NCBI GenBank assembly: GCA_023409755.1
Contig: JAEYRA010000141.1
Coordinates: 1-13,315 of the forward strand
DNA from: Bacillota bacterium
Lineage (GTDB): Bacteria > Bacillota > Clostridia > Christensenellales > UMGS416
Length of the DNA stretch: 13,315 nucleotides
Direction of reading: 5' to 3'
Shown here: positions 4,653-13,315 of the stretch, piece after piece
Layout: each line of letters starts with the position of its first letter
How positions within the stretch are numbered: the stretch's first letter is position 1
Made by a program: the position numbers and the translations under genes
Notes under the pieces: model-generated
The model's database searches: none
Told to the model about the DNA's origin: nothing
Seen by the model: the letters and a program-made list of their open reading frames with translations, nothing else

Positions 4653-7600
4653 ATGCCGGCAATTTCGTTTCATGTAAATTACCATGCTGTCTTGAACTAT
4701 GCGATGCACCAGAACCGTATCCCTGTGGTTCGCACCTTGGCCATACAGAATGACGGGCCGGAGCTTCGTGATGTGGAACTGCACATTGCTTCCGAGCCCG
4801 CCTTCCTGTTCCCGTACACAAAGCCGCTGTCTCTGCTGCCTGAGGGTCAGTACGTCGATGTCGGAGCCGTGGAGCTGCAGATATCGCCGGACTTTCTGGC
4901 TGGCTTGACCGAGCGCATGGCAGGGGTGCTGAAGGTGGAGCTTGCGCAAGGGGAAATGGTGCTGCATAGCCAGACACTGCCGGTGGATCTGCTGGCTTTT
5001 GACGAATGGGGCGGTCTTGGCGTGCTGCCGGAGATGATCGCGGCGTTTGTGACACCCAACCACGAAGGGCTGACCCCTCTGGTGAAGCAAGCGAGCGAAT
5101 TGCTGGGGCAGTGGACGGGTGATCCATCACTCAACGGATACCAGAGCAAGGATGCCAACCGGGCGCGTTACCAGGCAGCAGCGGTCTACCAAGTGCTGCA
5201 GAGCCTGAACATCACCTACAGCGAGCCGCCGGCCAGCTTTGAGGCCTCCGGTCAGCGAGTGCGCATGAACGGGACAGTGCTGGAAACCCGCATGGGCACC
5301 TGTCTGGATCTGACAATACTCGCCGCTTCCCTGCTGGAGGCGCTGGGGTTGTTCCCCCTCATTGTGTTCACACCGGGGCATGCCTTCGCCGGCGTGTGGC
5401 TGGAGGAGGAGTGTTTTGCCGAAGCGGTGCAGGACGATGCTTCGGCGCTGACCAAACGGGTTGCTTCGGGCGTCAGCAGCGTCTGTGTGTTCGAGACGAC
5501 CGCAGCGACTGCCGGCCGGCAGGTCGGGTTTGAACAGGCCGAAAGTCTGGCTCGTGACACATTGGCCCGCGAACCCGACTTCTTCTTCGCTGTGGATGTC
5601 AAACGTGCGCGGGCCGCGTCCGTTCGTCCGCTGCCCGAGCGTGTCCGGGGGGAACAAGGTTGGCGCATCGTGGCGGAGAACCGTGTTGTGGACAATACAC
5701 AGCCCGGCCTGCTCGGCGCGACGGCACAAATCAACTATGGCAAGACGGCCCTGACCAAGCAACAGCAGTGGGAGCGTCGGCTGCTGGATCTGAGCCTGCG
5801 CAATTCGCTGATCAACCTGCGTTTCACCAAAACCGTGCTGCCGCTGTTGACAGTGAACCTGCATGAGCTGGAGGATGCGCTGTCTTCCGGCGATGAGTTC
5901 CAGGTGATGGACAAACCGATGGAATGGCAGGGCGGCGACCAGGCAGAACGATTGTTCCGCGAAAGCGCCCCCGCCGGGTTCAACCAGGAACTGCTGCGGT
6001 TTGAGTTTGAAAGAAAGAGGTTGCGTTCCCCGCTGACCGCGGCGGATCTGGCTGCCGCCATGACCGGGCTGTATCGCACCGCCCGCACGGCGCTGGAGGA
6101 AAACGGCGCCAACACACTGTATTTGGCGCTTGGCCTTCTCAAGTGGTATGAAACGCCCTCCAGCCAGAAGCCGCGGTTTGCCCCGCTGGTGCTGATCCCG
6201 ATTGAGATCCTGCGCAAATCGGCGCTCCGGGGGTATGTGATCCGCCTGCGGGAGGATGAACCGCAAATGAACATCACCCTGCTGGAGATGCTCAAGCAGG
6301 ATTTCGGCCTAACGATCGGCGGCCTGGATCCCTTGCCGCAGGACGAGAACGGGGTGGACGTGCAGCGTGTGCTGAGCGTCATGCGGCAGGCGGTGATGAG
6401 CCACAGCAGGTGGGATGTGCTGGAGGAAGCGCTGATCGGCATTTTCTCCTTCTCGCAGTTTGTGATGTGGAACGACATTCGAAACCGCTCGGCGGACCTG
6501 GCGAGAAACAAGGTGGTGTCGTCGCTGCTCTCCGGCCGTCTCAGCTGGGTGCCTGAGGAGGTTGGGGTGGACACGGCGCAACTGGACACCATCGCCGCAC
6601 CGGAGCGGGTATTTGTGCCGGTCACTGCGGATGCTTCGCAGCTGGAGGCCATCGTCGCCGCCGGCAGCGGCAAGAGCTTTGTGCTGCACGGCCCGCCTGG
6701 CACAGGCAAAAGCCAAACCATCACCAACATCATCTCCAACGCGCTGGCTACCGGCAAAACGGTATTGTTCGTGGCGGAGAAGATGGCCGCGCTGTCCGTA
6801 GTACAGCGACGGTTGGAGGCCGTGGGCATCGGCCCCTTTTGCCTGGAGCTGCACAGCAACAAGAGCAAGAAAAAGGAGGTGTTGGAACAGCTGAACAACG
6901 CCGCCACCGCCGTACGGACCGTATCGCCGCAGGACTTTGCCGCCCAGGCCGCCCGCCTGGCCCAGCAGCGTGACGGCTTGAACGCTTACGTGCAGGCACT
7001 GCACCGGCAGTGGCCGTTTGGTTTTTCGCTCTACGATGCCATTTCCGGCTATGGGGTCGTGGAGCAGCCGGAAATCGAGTGCCTGCAGGACGAGTTTGCT
7101 GCGCTGACCGCCGAAGAGCTGATGGGCCGGGCAGAACTGTGCGAATCGCTGGTGGCGGCAGCACGCAACGTCGGACACCCGAGCGGCAATCCCCTTGCGG
7201 GCATCGGCCTGCTGCAGTACTCCCAAGGGACCCGTGCGGCAGCCGGCAAAGCCCTGGGCGATTTCGCTGCCTCCCTGTGCTCATTGGGCGAGAAGCGCGC
7301 GGCTCTTTGTGGGGAGCTGGGCGAGCCGGCGCCGTGCAAGCGAGACACTTTGCAGGCGCTGTCCTCCGCCGGCCTCCTTTCCCAGAAGCTGGCAGGCGCT
7401 CCCTCCGCCTTGGTTGGCGTGGCCGACCTGCCCGCCGCCCTCTCCCGTCTGGGCGATTTGGCTGCCCATGGGCAACCCATGTCTGAGGCACGGCAGGCTT
7501 TTCTCGTGGCATATCGGGAGGAAGCGCTGGGCCTGAACGGTGCCTTGCTGCTGGCTGAATGGCAGAAGGCCGAACTGCAGTGGTTCCTGCCCAAGACGCT

Positions 7601-10415
7601 CGCCCAGGGGCGCATCGTCAAGGCATTGCAGCCATATGGCTTGGGCAAGGTGAATAAGGCGCAGGTTGAGACTCACCTGAAGCTGCTGACTGCCTATCAG
7701 GCGGAAAAGGTGGCGGTGGATTCCATGCTCGGTGGTACCCGGGAGCTTCTGGGTAGCTGGTGGCAGGGGCACGACACAAACTGGGAGACGATCAGAACGG
7801 TATGCGGCCTGCTGGCTGAGCTGGACAGCGCGCTGGCCAGGGCGGGTTTGTCTTCCCCCGCCGCACGAAAAGCACTTGCCGAGAAGCCCGGTGTGGCTGC
7901 CGCAATGGGCCGCTATGCACAGGCATGGTGCCGGCTGGAGGAGTGCGGAGACGCCTTGAGTCAGCTGTTGGCAGTTCAACTTTCGGAGTATGGGGAGAAG
8001 CCGGATTACCTGGCGGCTCTGCAGCAGAAGGCCGACGCATGGCAAGCCAATCTGGATGACCTGAGGGAATGGGCCGCGTGGAACAAAGCACGGGCCGAAG
8101 CCCTCTCCCATGGGTTGGGTCCGGTTGTTGCGGCGTATGACCAGGGGATGCCTCACGGCGAGGTTGTTCCTTGCTACCTCAAGGGCCGGTTCCACGCCGC
8201 GGCGGAGTGGATCATCTCCCGGTCTGCGGTGTTGCAGGAATTCTCCGGCGCGGTGTTTGAGGACCGTGTGCGGCAGTTCAAGAATGCAGCCCTGCAGTTT
8301 GAGCAACTGACCCGGCAGGAACTCTATGCGCGGCTGGCCTCCCGCATTCCGAATTTTACGATCGAAGCAGCGCAGAACTCCGAGCTTGGCATTCTGCAGC
8401 GGGCCATTCGTTCCGGTGGACGGGGTCTGTCCATCCGGCAGCTGTTCCAGAACATTCCCAACCTACTGCCGCGCTTGGCACCCTGCATGCTGATGAGTCC
8501 CATTTCCGTGGCGCAGTACCTCGACCCTGGCCACGCGCCTTTCGACCTTGTCGTGTTCGACGAAGCATCGCAGCTGCCCACATGCAAGGCTGTGGGTGCC
8601 ATCGCCAGGGGGACGGAGGTTGTCGTGGTGGGCGACCCGAAGCAGCTCCCCCCCACCAGTTTCTTTGCCACCAACACTTCCGACGAGGAGGACTTCGAAA
8701 TCGAGGACCTGGAGAGCATTCTGGAGGACTGTCTGGCGCTGTCGATGCCGCAAGCCTCTCTGCTGTGGCACTACCGCAGCCGCCACGAAAGCCTGATTGC
8801 CTTCTCCAACAGCAACTATTACGACAACAAGCTGCTGACGTTCCCGTCTCCGCGAGATCGGGTCTCCAGTGTGCGGCATGTGCATGTGCCCGGCGTGTAT
8901 GATCGTGGCGGCACCAAGCAAAACCGCGCCGAGGCCGAAGCCATCGTCGCGGAGATCGTCCGCAGGTTGGAGGATGGGGCTTTGCGACAAAAGAGCATGG
9001 GCGTCGTGACCTTCAGCTCGGTGCAGCAGAACCTGATTGACGACCTTCTTTCGGGCGAGTTTGTGCGTCGGCCTGATCTGGAGGAAGTCGCTCTGCACGG
9101 CATCGAGCCACTATTTGTCAAGAACCTGGAAAACGTGCAGGGTGACGAACGGGACGTGATACTGTTCTCCGTCGGGTACGGGCCGGACAAGGATGGTAAG
9201 GTCACAATGAACTTTGGCCCCCTAAACCGTGAGGGCGGCTGGAGAAGGCTTAATGTGGCAGTCTCCCGTGCGCGGGAGGAGATGGTCGTCTACTCCACCC
9301 TCCTGCCCGATCAGTTGGATGTGTCACGCACGGCGGCCAAGGGCGTGGCTGGCCTGAAGGCCTTCCTCGAGTATGCCATCCATGGCAAGCGCACGTTGAC
9401 CGCGGAGCAAGCCGCCCGGATGAGCGGCAGAACGGGCGTGGAAACACAAATTGCGAATGCGCTGCGAAGGGAAGGCTATCAGGTCGATACCAACGTGGGC
9501 TGCTCCGGTTACCGCATCAGCGCCGCCGTGCTGCATCCGGAAAAGCCGGGCGAGTATGCACTGGGGATCCTCTGCGATGGGGAGAACTACCGGCTTGCCC
9601 GCACCGCACGGGACCGGGAACTGGCACAGGAAGCCGTGCTGAGCCAGCTGGGGTGGAACATCCATCGCGTTTGGGCATTGGACTGGTGGGACAACCCTGC
9701 CAAAGAAACCAGAAAGCTTTGCGCCTTACTTGGTGCACTCATCCAAAAGGGTGGCTCGGTTCAAGCCGCACCGCCGTCACCCCCTGTGAAGATCGCTGCC
9801 CAAGCGTCGGCTGCCCCACCGGTGCCGCCCAAAGCGCCGCCGGCCGAAACGCTGCGCAAACCCTATCAACCGGCAAGCTTGCAGCGGGAAACTCTGTCGC
9901 CGGAGGAGTTCCTTCTGCCGCAGAACGCCAGCCGCATCGCGCGTAAGATTGCCCAGGCTGTCAATGAGGAGGGGCCGCTGAGCCGTGGCCTGCTGTGCAC
10001 CAGGGTACTGCAGTCCTTTGGCATCAGCCGCATGGGGTCACGAATCGAACGAACGATGACGGAGATTCTCTCTCGGTTTTCCTTCTTGAAGACGGAGCAA
10101 AACGACGTAGTATTCTACTGGCCGGCTGATACGCAGCCCGGCAGATGGGAATGCTACCGCACAACCGATGACCCGGGGCTTCGCCGCGACGCCGCCGATT
10201 TACCGGCGGAGGAAACAGCGAGTGCGGTGCGCGACGTGCTGCGCCAGCAGATTGCTCTGCCTGCCGGCGATCTGGTCAGGGAATCCGCCAAGCTCATGGG
10301 CTATTCGCGCCTTGGCCCAGTGGTGGAGCAAGCGTTTCAAGCCGGCATCGTCAAAGCCTGTGAACGGGGATGGGCGCAGGTGGATGGGAAGGGAAACGTT
10401 CGCCTGAGTGAATAG
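4653..10415 (+). CDS. DUF4011/DUF3320 superfamily-1 helicase with transglutaminase-like and Vsr-like domains
   Basis: This 1920-residue cytoplasmic protein combines several modules. A transglutaminase-like domain carries C217 (GTCLDL) and H243 (PGHAFAGVW). DUF4011 begins near W373 (WERRLLDLSLRNSL). An SF1 helicase follows: Q663, Walker A GPPGTGKS (680-687), Walker B VVFDEASQL (1300-1308), GDPKQLPP (1327-1334), WHYRSRH (1372-1378), QGDERD (1496-1501) and NVAVSRAR (1534-1541). About 600 residues separate the Walker motifs. Then come a Vsr/MTES_1575-like endonuclease fold (about 1592-1695), a Pro/Ala-rich linker (about 1706-1740) and DUF3320 to the end. All helicase motifs look intact, so ATP-driven translocation is likely. 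Relatives with this architecture occur in anti-phage contexts, so defence or DNA processing is inferred. The nuclease fold has altered residues (see findings). ATG 4653 is preferred over GTG 4644 because MPAISFHVNYHAVLNY fits the family start; the ribosome site is weak (AGTGAG). It appears monocistronic. Confidence 0.9.
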   Translation: MPAISFHVNYHAVLNYAMHQNRIPVVRTLAIQNDGPELRDVELHIASEPAFLFPYTKPLSLLPEGQYVDVGAVELQISPDFLAGLTERMAGVLKVELAQGEMVLHSQTLPVDLLAFDEWGGLGVLPEMIAAFVTPNHEGLTPLVKQASELLGQWTGDPSLNGYQSKDANRARYQAAAVYQVLQSLNITYSEPPASFEASGQRVRMNGTVLETRMGTCLDLTILAASLLEALGLFPLIVFTPGHAFAGVWLEEECFAEAVQDDASALTKRVASGVSSVCVFETTAATAGRQVGFEQAESLARDTLAREPDFFFAVDVKRARAASVRPLPERVRGEQGWRIVAENRVVDNTQPGLLGATAQINYGKTALTKQQQWERRLLDLSLRNSLINLRFTKTVLPLLTVNLHELEDALSSGDEFQVMDKPMEWQGGDQAERLFRESAPAGFNQELLRFEFERKRLRSPLTAADLAAAMTGLYRTARTALEENGANTLYLALGLLKWYETPSSQKPRFAPLVLIPIEILRKSALRGYVIRLREDEPQMNITLLEMLKQDFGLTIGGLDPLPQDENGVDVQRVLSVMRQAVMSHSRWDVLEEALIGIFSFSQFVMWNDIRNRSADLARNKVVSSLLSGRLSWVPEEVGVDTAQLDTIAAPERVFVPVTADASQLEAIVAAGSGKSFVLHGPPGTGKSQTITNIISNALATGKTVLFVAEKMAALSVVQRRLEAVGIGPFCLELHSNKSKKKEVLEQLNNAATAVRTVSPQDFAAQAARLAQQRDGLNAYVQALHRQWPFGFSLYDAISGYGVVEQPEIECLQDEFAALTAEELMGRAELCESLVAAARNVGHPSGNPLAGIGLLQYSQGTRAAAGKALGDFAASLCSLGEKRAALCGELGEPAPCKRDTLQALSSAGLLSQKLAGAPSALVGVADLPAALSRLGDLAAHGQPMSEARQAFLVAYREEALGLNGALLLAEWQKAELQWFLPKTLAQGRIVKALQPYGLGKVNKAQVETHLKLLTAYQAEKVAVDSMLGGTRELLGSWWQGHDTNWETIRTVCGLLAELDSALARAGLSSPAARKALAEKPGVAAAMGRYAQAWCRLEECGDALSQLLAVQLSEYGEKPDYLAALQQKADAWQANLDDLREWAAWNKARAEALSHGLGPVVAAYDQGMPHGEVVPCYLKGRFHAAAEWIISRSAVLQEFSGAVFEDRVRQFKNAALQFEQLTRQELYARLASRIPNFTIEAAQNSELGILQRAIRSGGRGLSIRQLFQNIPNLLPRLAPCMLMSPISVAQYLDPGHAPFDLVVFDEASQLPTCKAVGAIARGTEVVVVGDPKQLPPTSFFATNTSDEEDFEIEDLESILEDCLALSMPQASLLWHYRSRHESLIAFSNSNYYDNKLLTFPSPRDRVSSVRHVHVPGVYDRGGTKQNRAEAEAIVAEIVRRLEDGALRQKSMGVVTFSSVQQNLIDDLLSGEFVRRPDLEEVALHGIEPLFVKNLENVQGDERDVILFSVGYGPDKDGKVTMNFGPLNREGGWRRLNVAVSRAREEMVVYSTLLPDQLDVSRTAAKGVAGLKAFLEYAIHGKRTLTAEQAARMSGRTGVETQIANALRREGYQVDTNVGCSGYRISAAVLHPEKPGEYALGILCDGENYRLARTARDRELAQEAVLSQLGWNIHRVWALDWWDNPAKETRKLCALLGALIQKGGSVQAAPPSPPVKIAAQASAAPPVPPKAPPAETLRKPYQPASLQRETLSPEEFLLPQNASRIARKIAQAVNEEGPLSRGLLCTRVLQSFGISRMGSRIERTMTEILSRFSFLKTEQNDVVFYWPADTQPGRWECYRTTDDPGLRRDAADLPAEETASAVRDVLRQQIALPAGDLVRESAKLMGYSRLGPVVEQAFQAGIVKACERGWAQVDGKGNVRLSE

Positions 10416-10433
10416 AGGATGAACCAATCGCAG

Positions 10434-10464
10434 CACAGCGGGCCGCTTATGCGGCCCCGCTGTG
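10434..10464 (+). terminator. Terminator hairpin between the convergent helicase and sbcC genes
   Basis: CACAGCGGGCCGC (10434-10446) pairs with GCGGCCCCGCTGTG (10451-10464) around TTAT, with one bulged C. On the plus strand TTCATTCTTCC follows, a moderate U-rich tail, 18 bases after the helicase stop. On the minus strand there is no T-run, so any role for sbcC would be weaker. The remaining bases to 10571 show nothing recognisable. Confidence 0.7.
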
Positions 10465-10571
10465 TTCATTCTTCCTTCGCGATCCATTCGCCGGCCCTGG
10501 GGTTCTCCCGTACCGCTGTGCAGTTCCGCCGCATTCGCTGTGGGGAGCCATCCTGTGCCTGCCGGCACCCG

Positions 10572-13315
10572 TCACCCCACAATCTCCACCCGGCTGCCGC
10601 CGGTACGCTCCTTCGTCACAACGATTTGCATGTCGATTTTCTCCTTCAGTTCCGCCACGTGGGAGATGATGCCGACCAAACGATTTCCCTCGGTCAGGCC
10701 GGCCAAGGCACGCATGGCCTGCTGGAGCGTTTCGCTGTCCAGCGAGCCAAACCCCTCGTCCACAAACATGCAATCCAGCCGGATGCCGCCTGCCGAGGAC
10801 TGAATCTCATCGGAGAGCCCCAATGCCAGCGATAGCGATGCCATGAACGACTCCCCGCCCGACAGCGTCTTAATGCTCCGCTCGGTGCCGTTGTAGTGGT
10901 CAACGACGTCCAGCTCCAACCCGCTTTGGCTGCGGTTGTTCTCTGCCTCCACCCGACGCTTCAGTTCATATTGCCCGCCGGACATGACCATGAAGCGCGT
11001 GTTGGCCCGGGCCAGTACGCGGTCGAAGCAGGTCATCTGCACGTAGGTTTCCAGCATGACCTTCTCCTTGCCGGCGAGTGTGCCGCAGGCGGTGTTGGTC
11101 AGTGCGCGAACCCAAACCAGCTTTCCTTCCAGCGCAGCCAGGTCGCCGCTCTGCCGGGTGATGTTGTCGGCGGCGTACCGGTTTTTGCTGGTGCGCGTGG
11201 CAAGGGCGGTGATCGTGCTCTGGATGGTTTTTCGCTCTGCCAGCAGCGCTGCCTGCCGGGCGCTGACAGCCACGGTGTCGATGGGGGTACTCTCCTCCAA
11301 TTGCCGGCTCTGCGCTGCAATCTGCCCGTGGAGTCCATCCACCTGCGCTTTGCAGTCTTGGTATGCCTTCTGGGCATCGGCAAGGGCCCGGTCGAGGGCG
11401 GCACGCTGGGCCTCCGCCTGGGCAATGGCCCGTTCCGCCTGGGCTTTGTCCGCATAGGCCAATTCACCGGCCAGCCTTGTCAGGGTGTCCTGGGTGGATT
11501 CTTGTTCGCTCTGCAGTTGCACCAGCCGTTTTTCCGTCTCCACGCCTTGCCGTTCCTTCTGGCGGCTGCCTTCTTCCTGCAGCGGAATGGACGTTTCCAA
11601 TTGCGCTTTGCGCTTAGCCTTCCTATGAAGCTCGGTCAGTTCTTCCTCCAGCTCGGCAACCGAACGTTCCGCCGTCTGCTGGGCGTCCTGCAACAGGGTG
11701 GCCATCTGAGCCCGCGGGCATCCGCCCAGCAAGTCGTCGCATTGCCGCTCCAGCTCCGCCCAGATGGCCAGCGACTGGCCGGAGAGCTCGCCCGCAACGG
11801 CGCTGGCATCGGCGGCCTGGCGCTGGGCCTGCTCGGCCTCCGTTCTTGCGCTGTCCAGTTCCTCTTTGGTGGGGGCATGGCTTGCCTTCACCGCGGGATG
11901 GGGATGGTTGGCGGAGCCGCAAACCGGGCAAGGGACTCCATCCTCCAGCCCCATGGCCAGAATGCCGGCCTGTTCATCCAGATAGGCGCGGTTCTTCTCG
12001 TGGTATGCGCGGCTCCGTTCTTCCGCCTGCGCCGACAGTGCCTGGTAGCGCTCTTGGGCATGTGCCAGGCGCTGCTCCAGCTGGGTGCCTTGTCCCAGCA
12101 GCGCCGCCATGTCGCTCAACCGTTTGCATCGCTGCGCGTCCACCTCGCGCTGGTGGGTCAGCTTTGCCCGTATGGTCTCCACGTCCTTCAGGGTCTCCAG
12201 CTCCGTGCAGGCCTGCCCCAGGGCAGCGGTCAATTGGGCAAGCTGGGCATTGGTGGCCCGCAGGGTGTCCTGCTGCGCCGCCAGCTCCGCTCTTTTGTCA
12301 GCCAGCGTTCGTTTGAGCTGTTCCAGCCGTTCGTATTGCGGCAAGCTGCCCTTCCCTGCGGCGATGGCCGCGGCGAGCTGCTCCCGTTCGGGCTGGCGCT
12401 GCTGGTGTGCCTGCAGGGTTGCCCGCAGTCGTTCCAGCTCGGGCTCTTGCTCTACTAAGACCTTCTGTGCCGCCAAAAGACTTTGGTGGACCCGTTCCCG
12501 CTCTTCTGCCCTGCCCAGCCGCGCGTTGACCTGTTCCAGCTCCCGTTCCAGCCCGTCCAATGCCTGCTGCCGTTCCGCTCTCGTCTGGTCGTCCTGCCCC
12601 AGCAGGCTCTCCAGGAGCTCCAACACCTCATTCACCGGCATTTCACCGCGGCGGGCACGCTCCGTCTCGGCAAAGAACCGATCGCCGGGCGCACACTCCA
12701 TTCCGTTGATGTACTGGGCAATGCCGCTCCGCAGCCCTTCGCATTGCCGGTTCAGTTCTCCCGCTTCGGTCTTGAGACGATCCTGCAGCCGCAGAAAGGG
12801 CTCCGTGCAAAAGATTCTGCGGAAAATGGCTCGTCTCTCCTCCGTTGGCGCCAGCAGCAGCTTGAGGAAATCCCCCTGCGCGATCATGGCGATTTGGGAG
12901 AATTGAGGCCGATCGATGCCCACAATGTCGCGGATGGCGGCGTTGACCTCCCTGGTTTTGGTGACAATGCGCCCATCGGGATAGGTCAGCTCGGCTTCCG
13001 CCCGCTGCAGCGTCTTGCCGGCGCCCCGTTTGGTGGGGCGGTCATACTCCGGGTTGCGGCGTATTTTATATCGGTTTCCCGCGTAGGCAAAGACCAATTC
13101 CACCTCCGTGGGGGTGTCGTCGTCGGCGTATTTGGAGCGCAGCATGGTGGCGTCCCGGTTGGCGCCGCTGGCCTCACCATAGAGGGCGAAGGTGATCGCA
13201 TCAAAGAGGGTGGTCTTCCCTGCGCCGGTGTCACCGGTGATGAGATAGATCCCCCGTTCGCCCAGCCGGTCCATCTCCACCACGGTGCGGCCGGCATAGG
13301 GGCCAAAGGCAGAAA
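10572..13315 (-). CDS. sbcC: Exonuclease SbcC, Rad50-like ATPase subunit (N-terminus cut by right edge)
   Basis: SbcC is the SMC/Rad50-like partner of the SbcD nuclease; the complex cleaves hairpins and processes DNA ends during repair and replication. The frame stays open to the right edge: before the first in-window GTG (13283) it reads SAFGPYAGRT, the usual SbcC N-terminus, so only about 10 residues are missing. The 913 visible residues show Walker A GDTGAGKTT (from about 27), a Q-loop AQGDFLKLLL (about 145), two long coiled-coil arms, a zinc-hook CPVCG (Cys 462 and 465 of the visible chain), the ABC signature LSGGES (about 818) and Walker B MFVDEGFGSLD (about 850) followed by ISHV. All motifs are intact. 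Length fits SbcC (about 900-1050). sbcD is usually just upstream and would lie beyond the right edge. It converges on the helicase gene. Confidence 0.93.
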   Translation of the reverse strand, partial: SAFGPYAGRTVVEMDRLGERGIYLITGDTGAGKTTLFDAITFALYGEASGANRDATMLRSKYADDDTPTEVELVFAYAGNRYKIRRNPEYDRPTKRGAGKTLQRAEAELTYPDGRIVTKTREVNAAIRDIVGIDRPQFSQIAMIAQGDFLKLLLAPTEERRAIFRRIFCTEPFLRLQDRLKTEAGELNRQCEGLRSGIAQYINGMECAPGDRFFAETERARRGEMPVNEVLELLESLLGQDDQTRAERQQALDGLERELEQVNARLGRAEERERVHQSLLAAQKVLVEQEPELERLRATLQAHQQRQPEREQLAAAIAAGKGSLPQYERLEQLKRTLADKRAELAAQQDTLRATNAQLAQLTAALGQACTELETLKDVETIRAKLTHQREVDAQRCKRLSDMAALLGQGTQLEQRLAHAQERYQALSAQAEERSRAYHEKNRAYLDEQAGILAMGLEDGVPCPVCGSANHPHPAVKASHAPTKEELDSARTEAEQAQRQAADASAVAGELSGQSLAIWAELERQCDDLLGGCPRAQMATLLQDAQQTAERSVAELEEELTELHRKAKRKAQLETSIPLQEEGSRQKERQGVETEKRLVQLQSEQESTQDTLTRLAGELAYADKAQAERAIAQAEAQRAALDRALADAQKAYQDCKAQVDGLHGQIAAQSRQLEESTPIDTVAVSARQAALLAERKTIQSTITALATRTSKNRYAADNITRQSGDLAALEGKLVWVRALTNTACGTLAGKEKVMLETYVQMTCFDRVLARANTRFMVMSGGQYELKRRVEAENNRSQSGLELDVVDHYNGTERSIKTLSGGESFMASLSLALGLSDEIQSSAGGIRLDCMFVDEGFGSLDSETLQQAMRALAGLTEGNRLVGIISHVAELKEKIDMQIVVTKERTGGSRVEIVG

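Noticed and set aside
6663..6677. Second apparent P-loop GSGKS just before the real Walker A
   Set aside because: It is only five residues (671-675), lacks the preceding beta-strand pattern, and lies between the Q motif and GPPGTGKS where this family has a short AAG-x-GKS linker. It is not a second ATP site.
5127..6907. Two long minus-strand frames (379 and 390 residues) inside the helicase gene
   Set aside because: Both lie antisense to well-conserved helicase domains and lack ribosome sites or known motifs.
10896..12458. 520-residue plus-strand open frame
   Set aside because: It is fully antisense to sbcC, with Gln/Leu/Gly-rich low-complexity sequence mirroring coiled-coil codons and no ribosome site.

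Overview
The window looks like chromosome from a moderately GC-rich Firmicute, most likely a Clostridia/Oscillospiraceae-type anaerobe. This rests on the gene content (a DUF2935 metal-binding protein, a DeoR regulator with an OPA transporter, a Clostridia-style SbcC), on strong purine-rich Shine-Dalgarno sites, and on consensus sigma-70-type promoters. The taxonomic call is an inference; there is no rRNA or marker gene here.

Layout. (1) 1-185, + strand: the last 60 codons of a gene whose tail resembles the end of a family-10 glycoside hydrolase. (2) 186-609: a gene-free stretch between convergent genes. It holds a 320-bp element (241-560) with 39-bp terminal inverted repeats. Each repeat begins with a perfect 10-bp-stem hairpin, and the interior is packed with hairpins, resembling a structured RNA or a non-autonomous transposon. 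(3) 610-3377, - strand: a three-gene operon of DeoR-type regulator, cytoplasmic alkaline-phosphatase-superfamily hydrolase and OPA-type organophosphate transporter. It is driven by a perfect TTGACA-17-TATAAT promoter that has a pair of 15-bp direct repeats (20-bp period) between it and the start codon. (4) 3558-4484, - strand: a single DUF2935 gene with its own hairpin terminator at 3495-3529. (5) 4653-10415, + strand: a 1920-residue multidomain protein combining a transglutaminase-like domain, DUF4011, a superfamily-1 helicase, a Vsr/MTES_1575-like endonuclease fold and DUF3320. This architecture is associated with stand-alone anti-phage or DNA-processing helicases. (6) 10572-13315, - strand: nearly all of sbcC, cut by the right edge and convergent with the helicase across a shared hairpin at 10434-10464.

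How the genes may work together. The operon reads as a regulated pathway that imports an organophosphate and hydrolyses it inside the cell, with the DeoR protein sensing a sugar phosphate or similar ligand. The helicase and SbcC both act on DNA ends or foreign DNA. They are transcribed towards each other, so they are not one operon. The points most worth a second look are the hairpin-ended element, the altered residues in the helicase's nuclease domain, and the direct-repeat operator.
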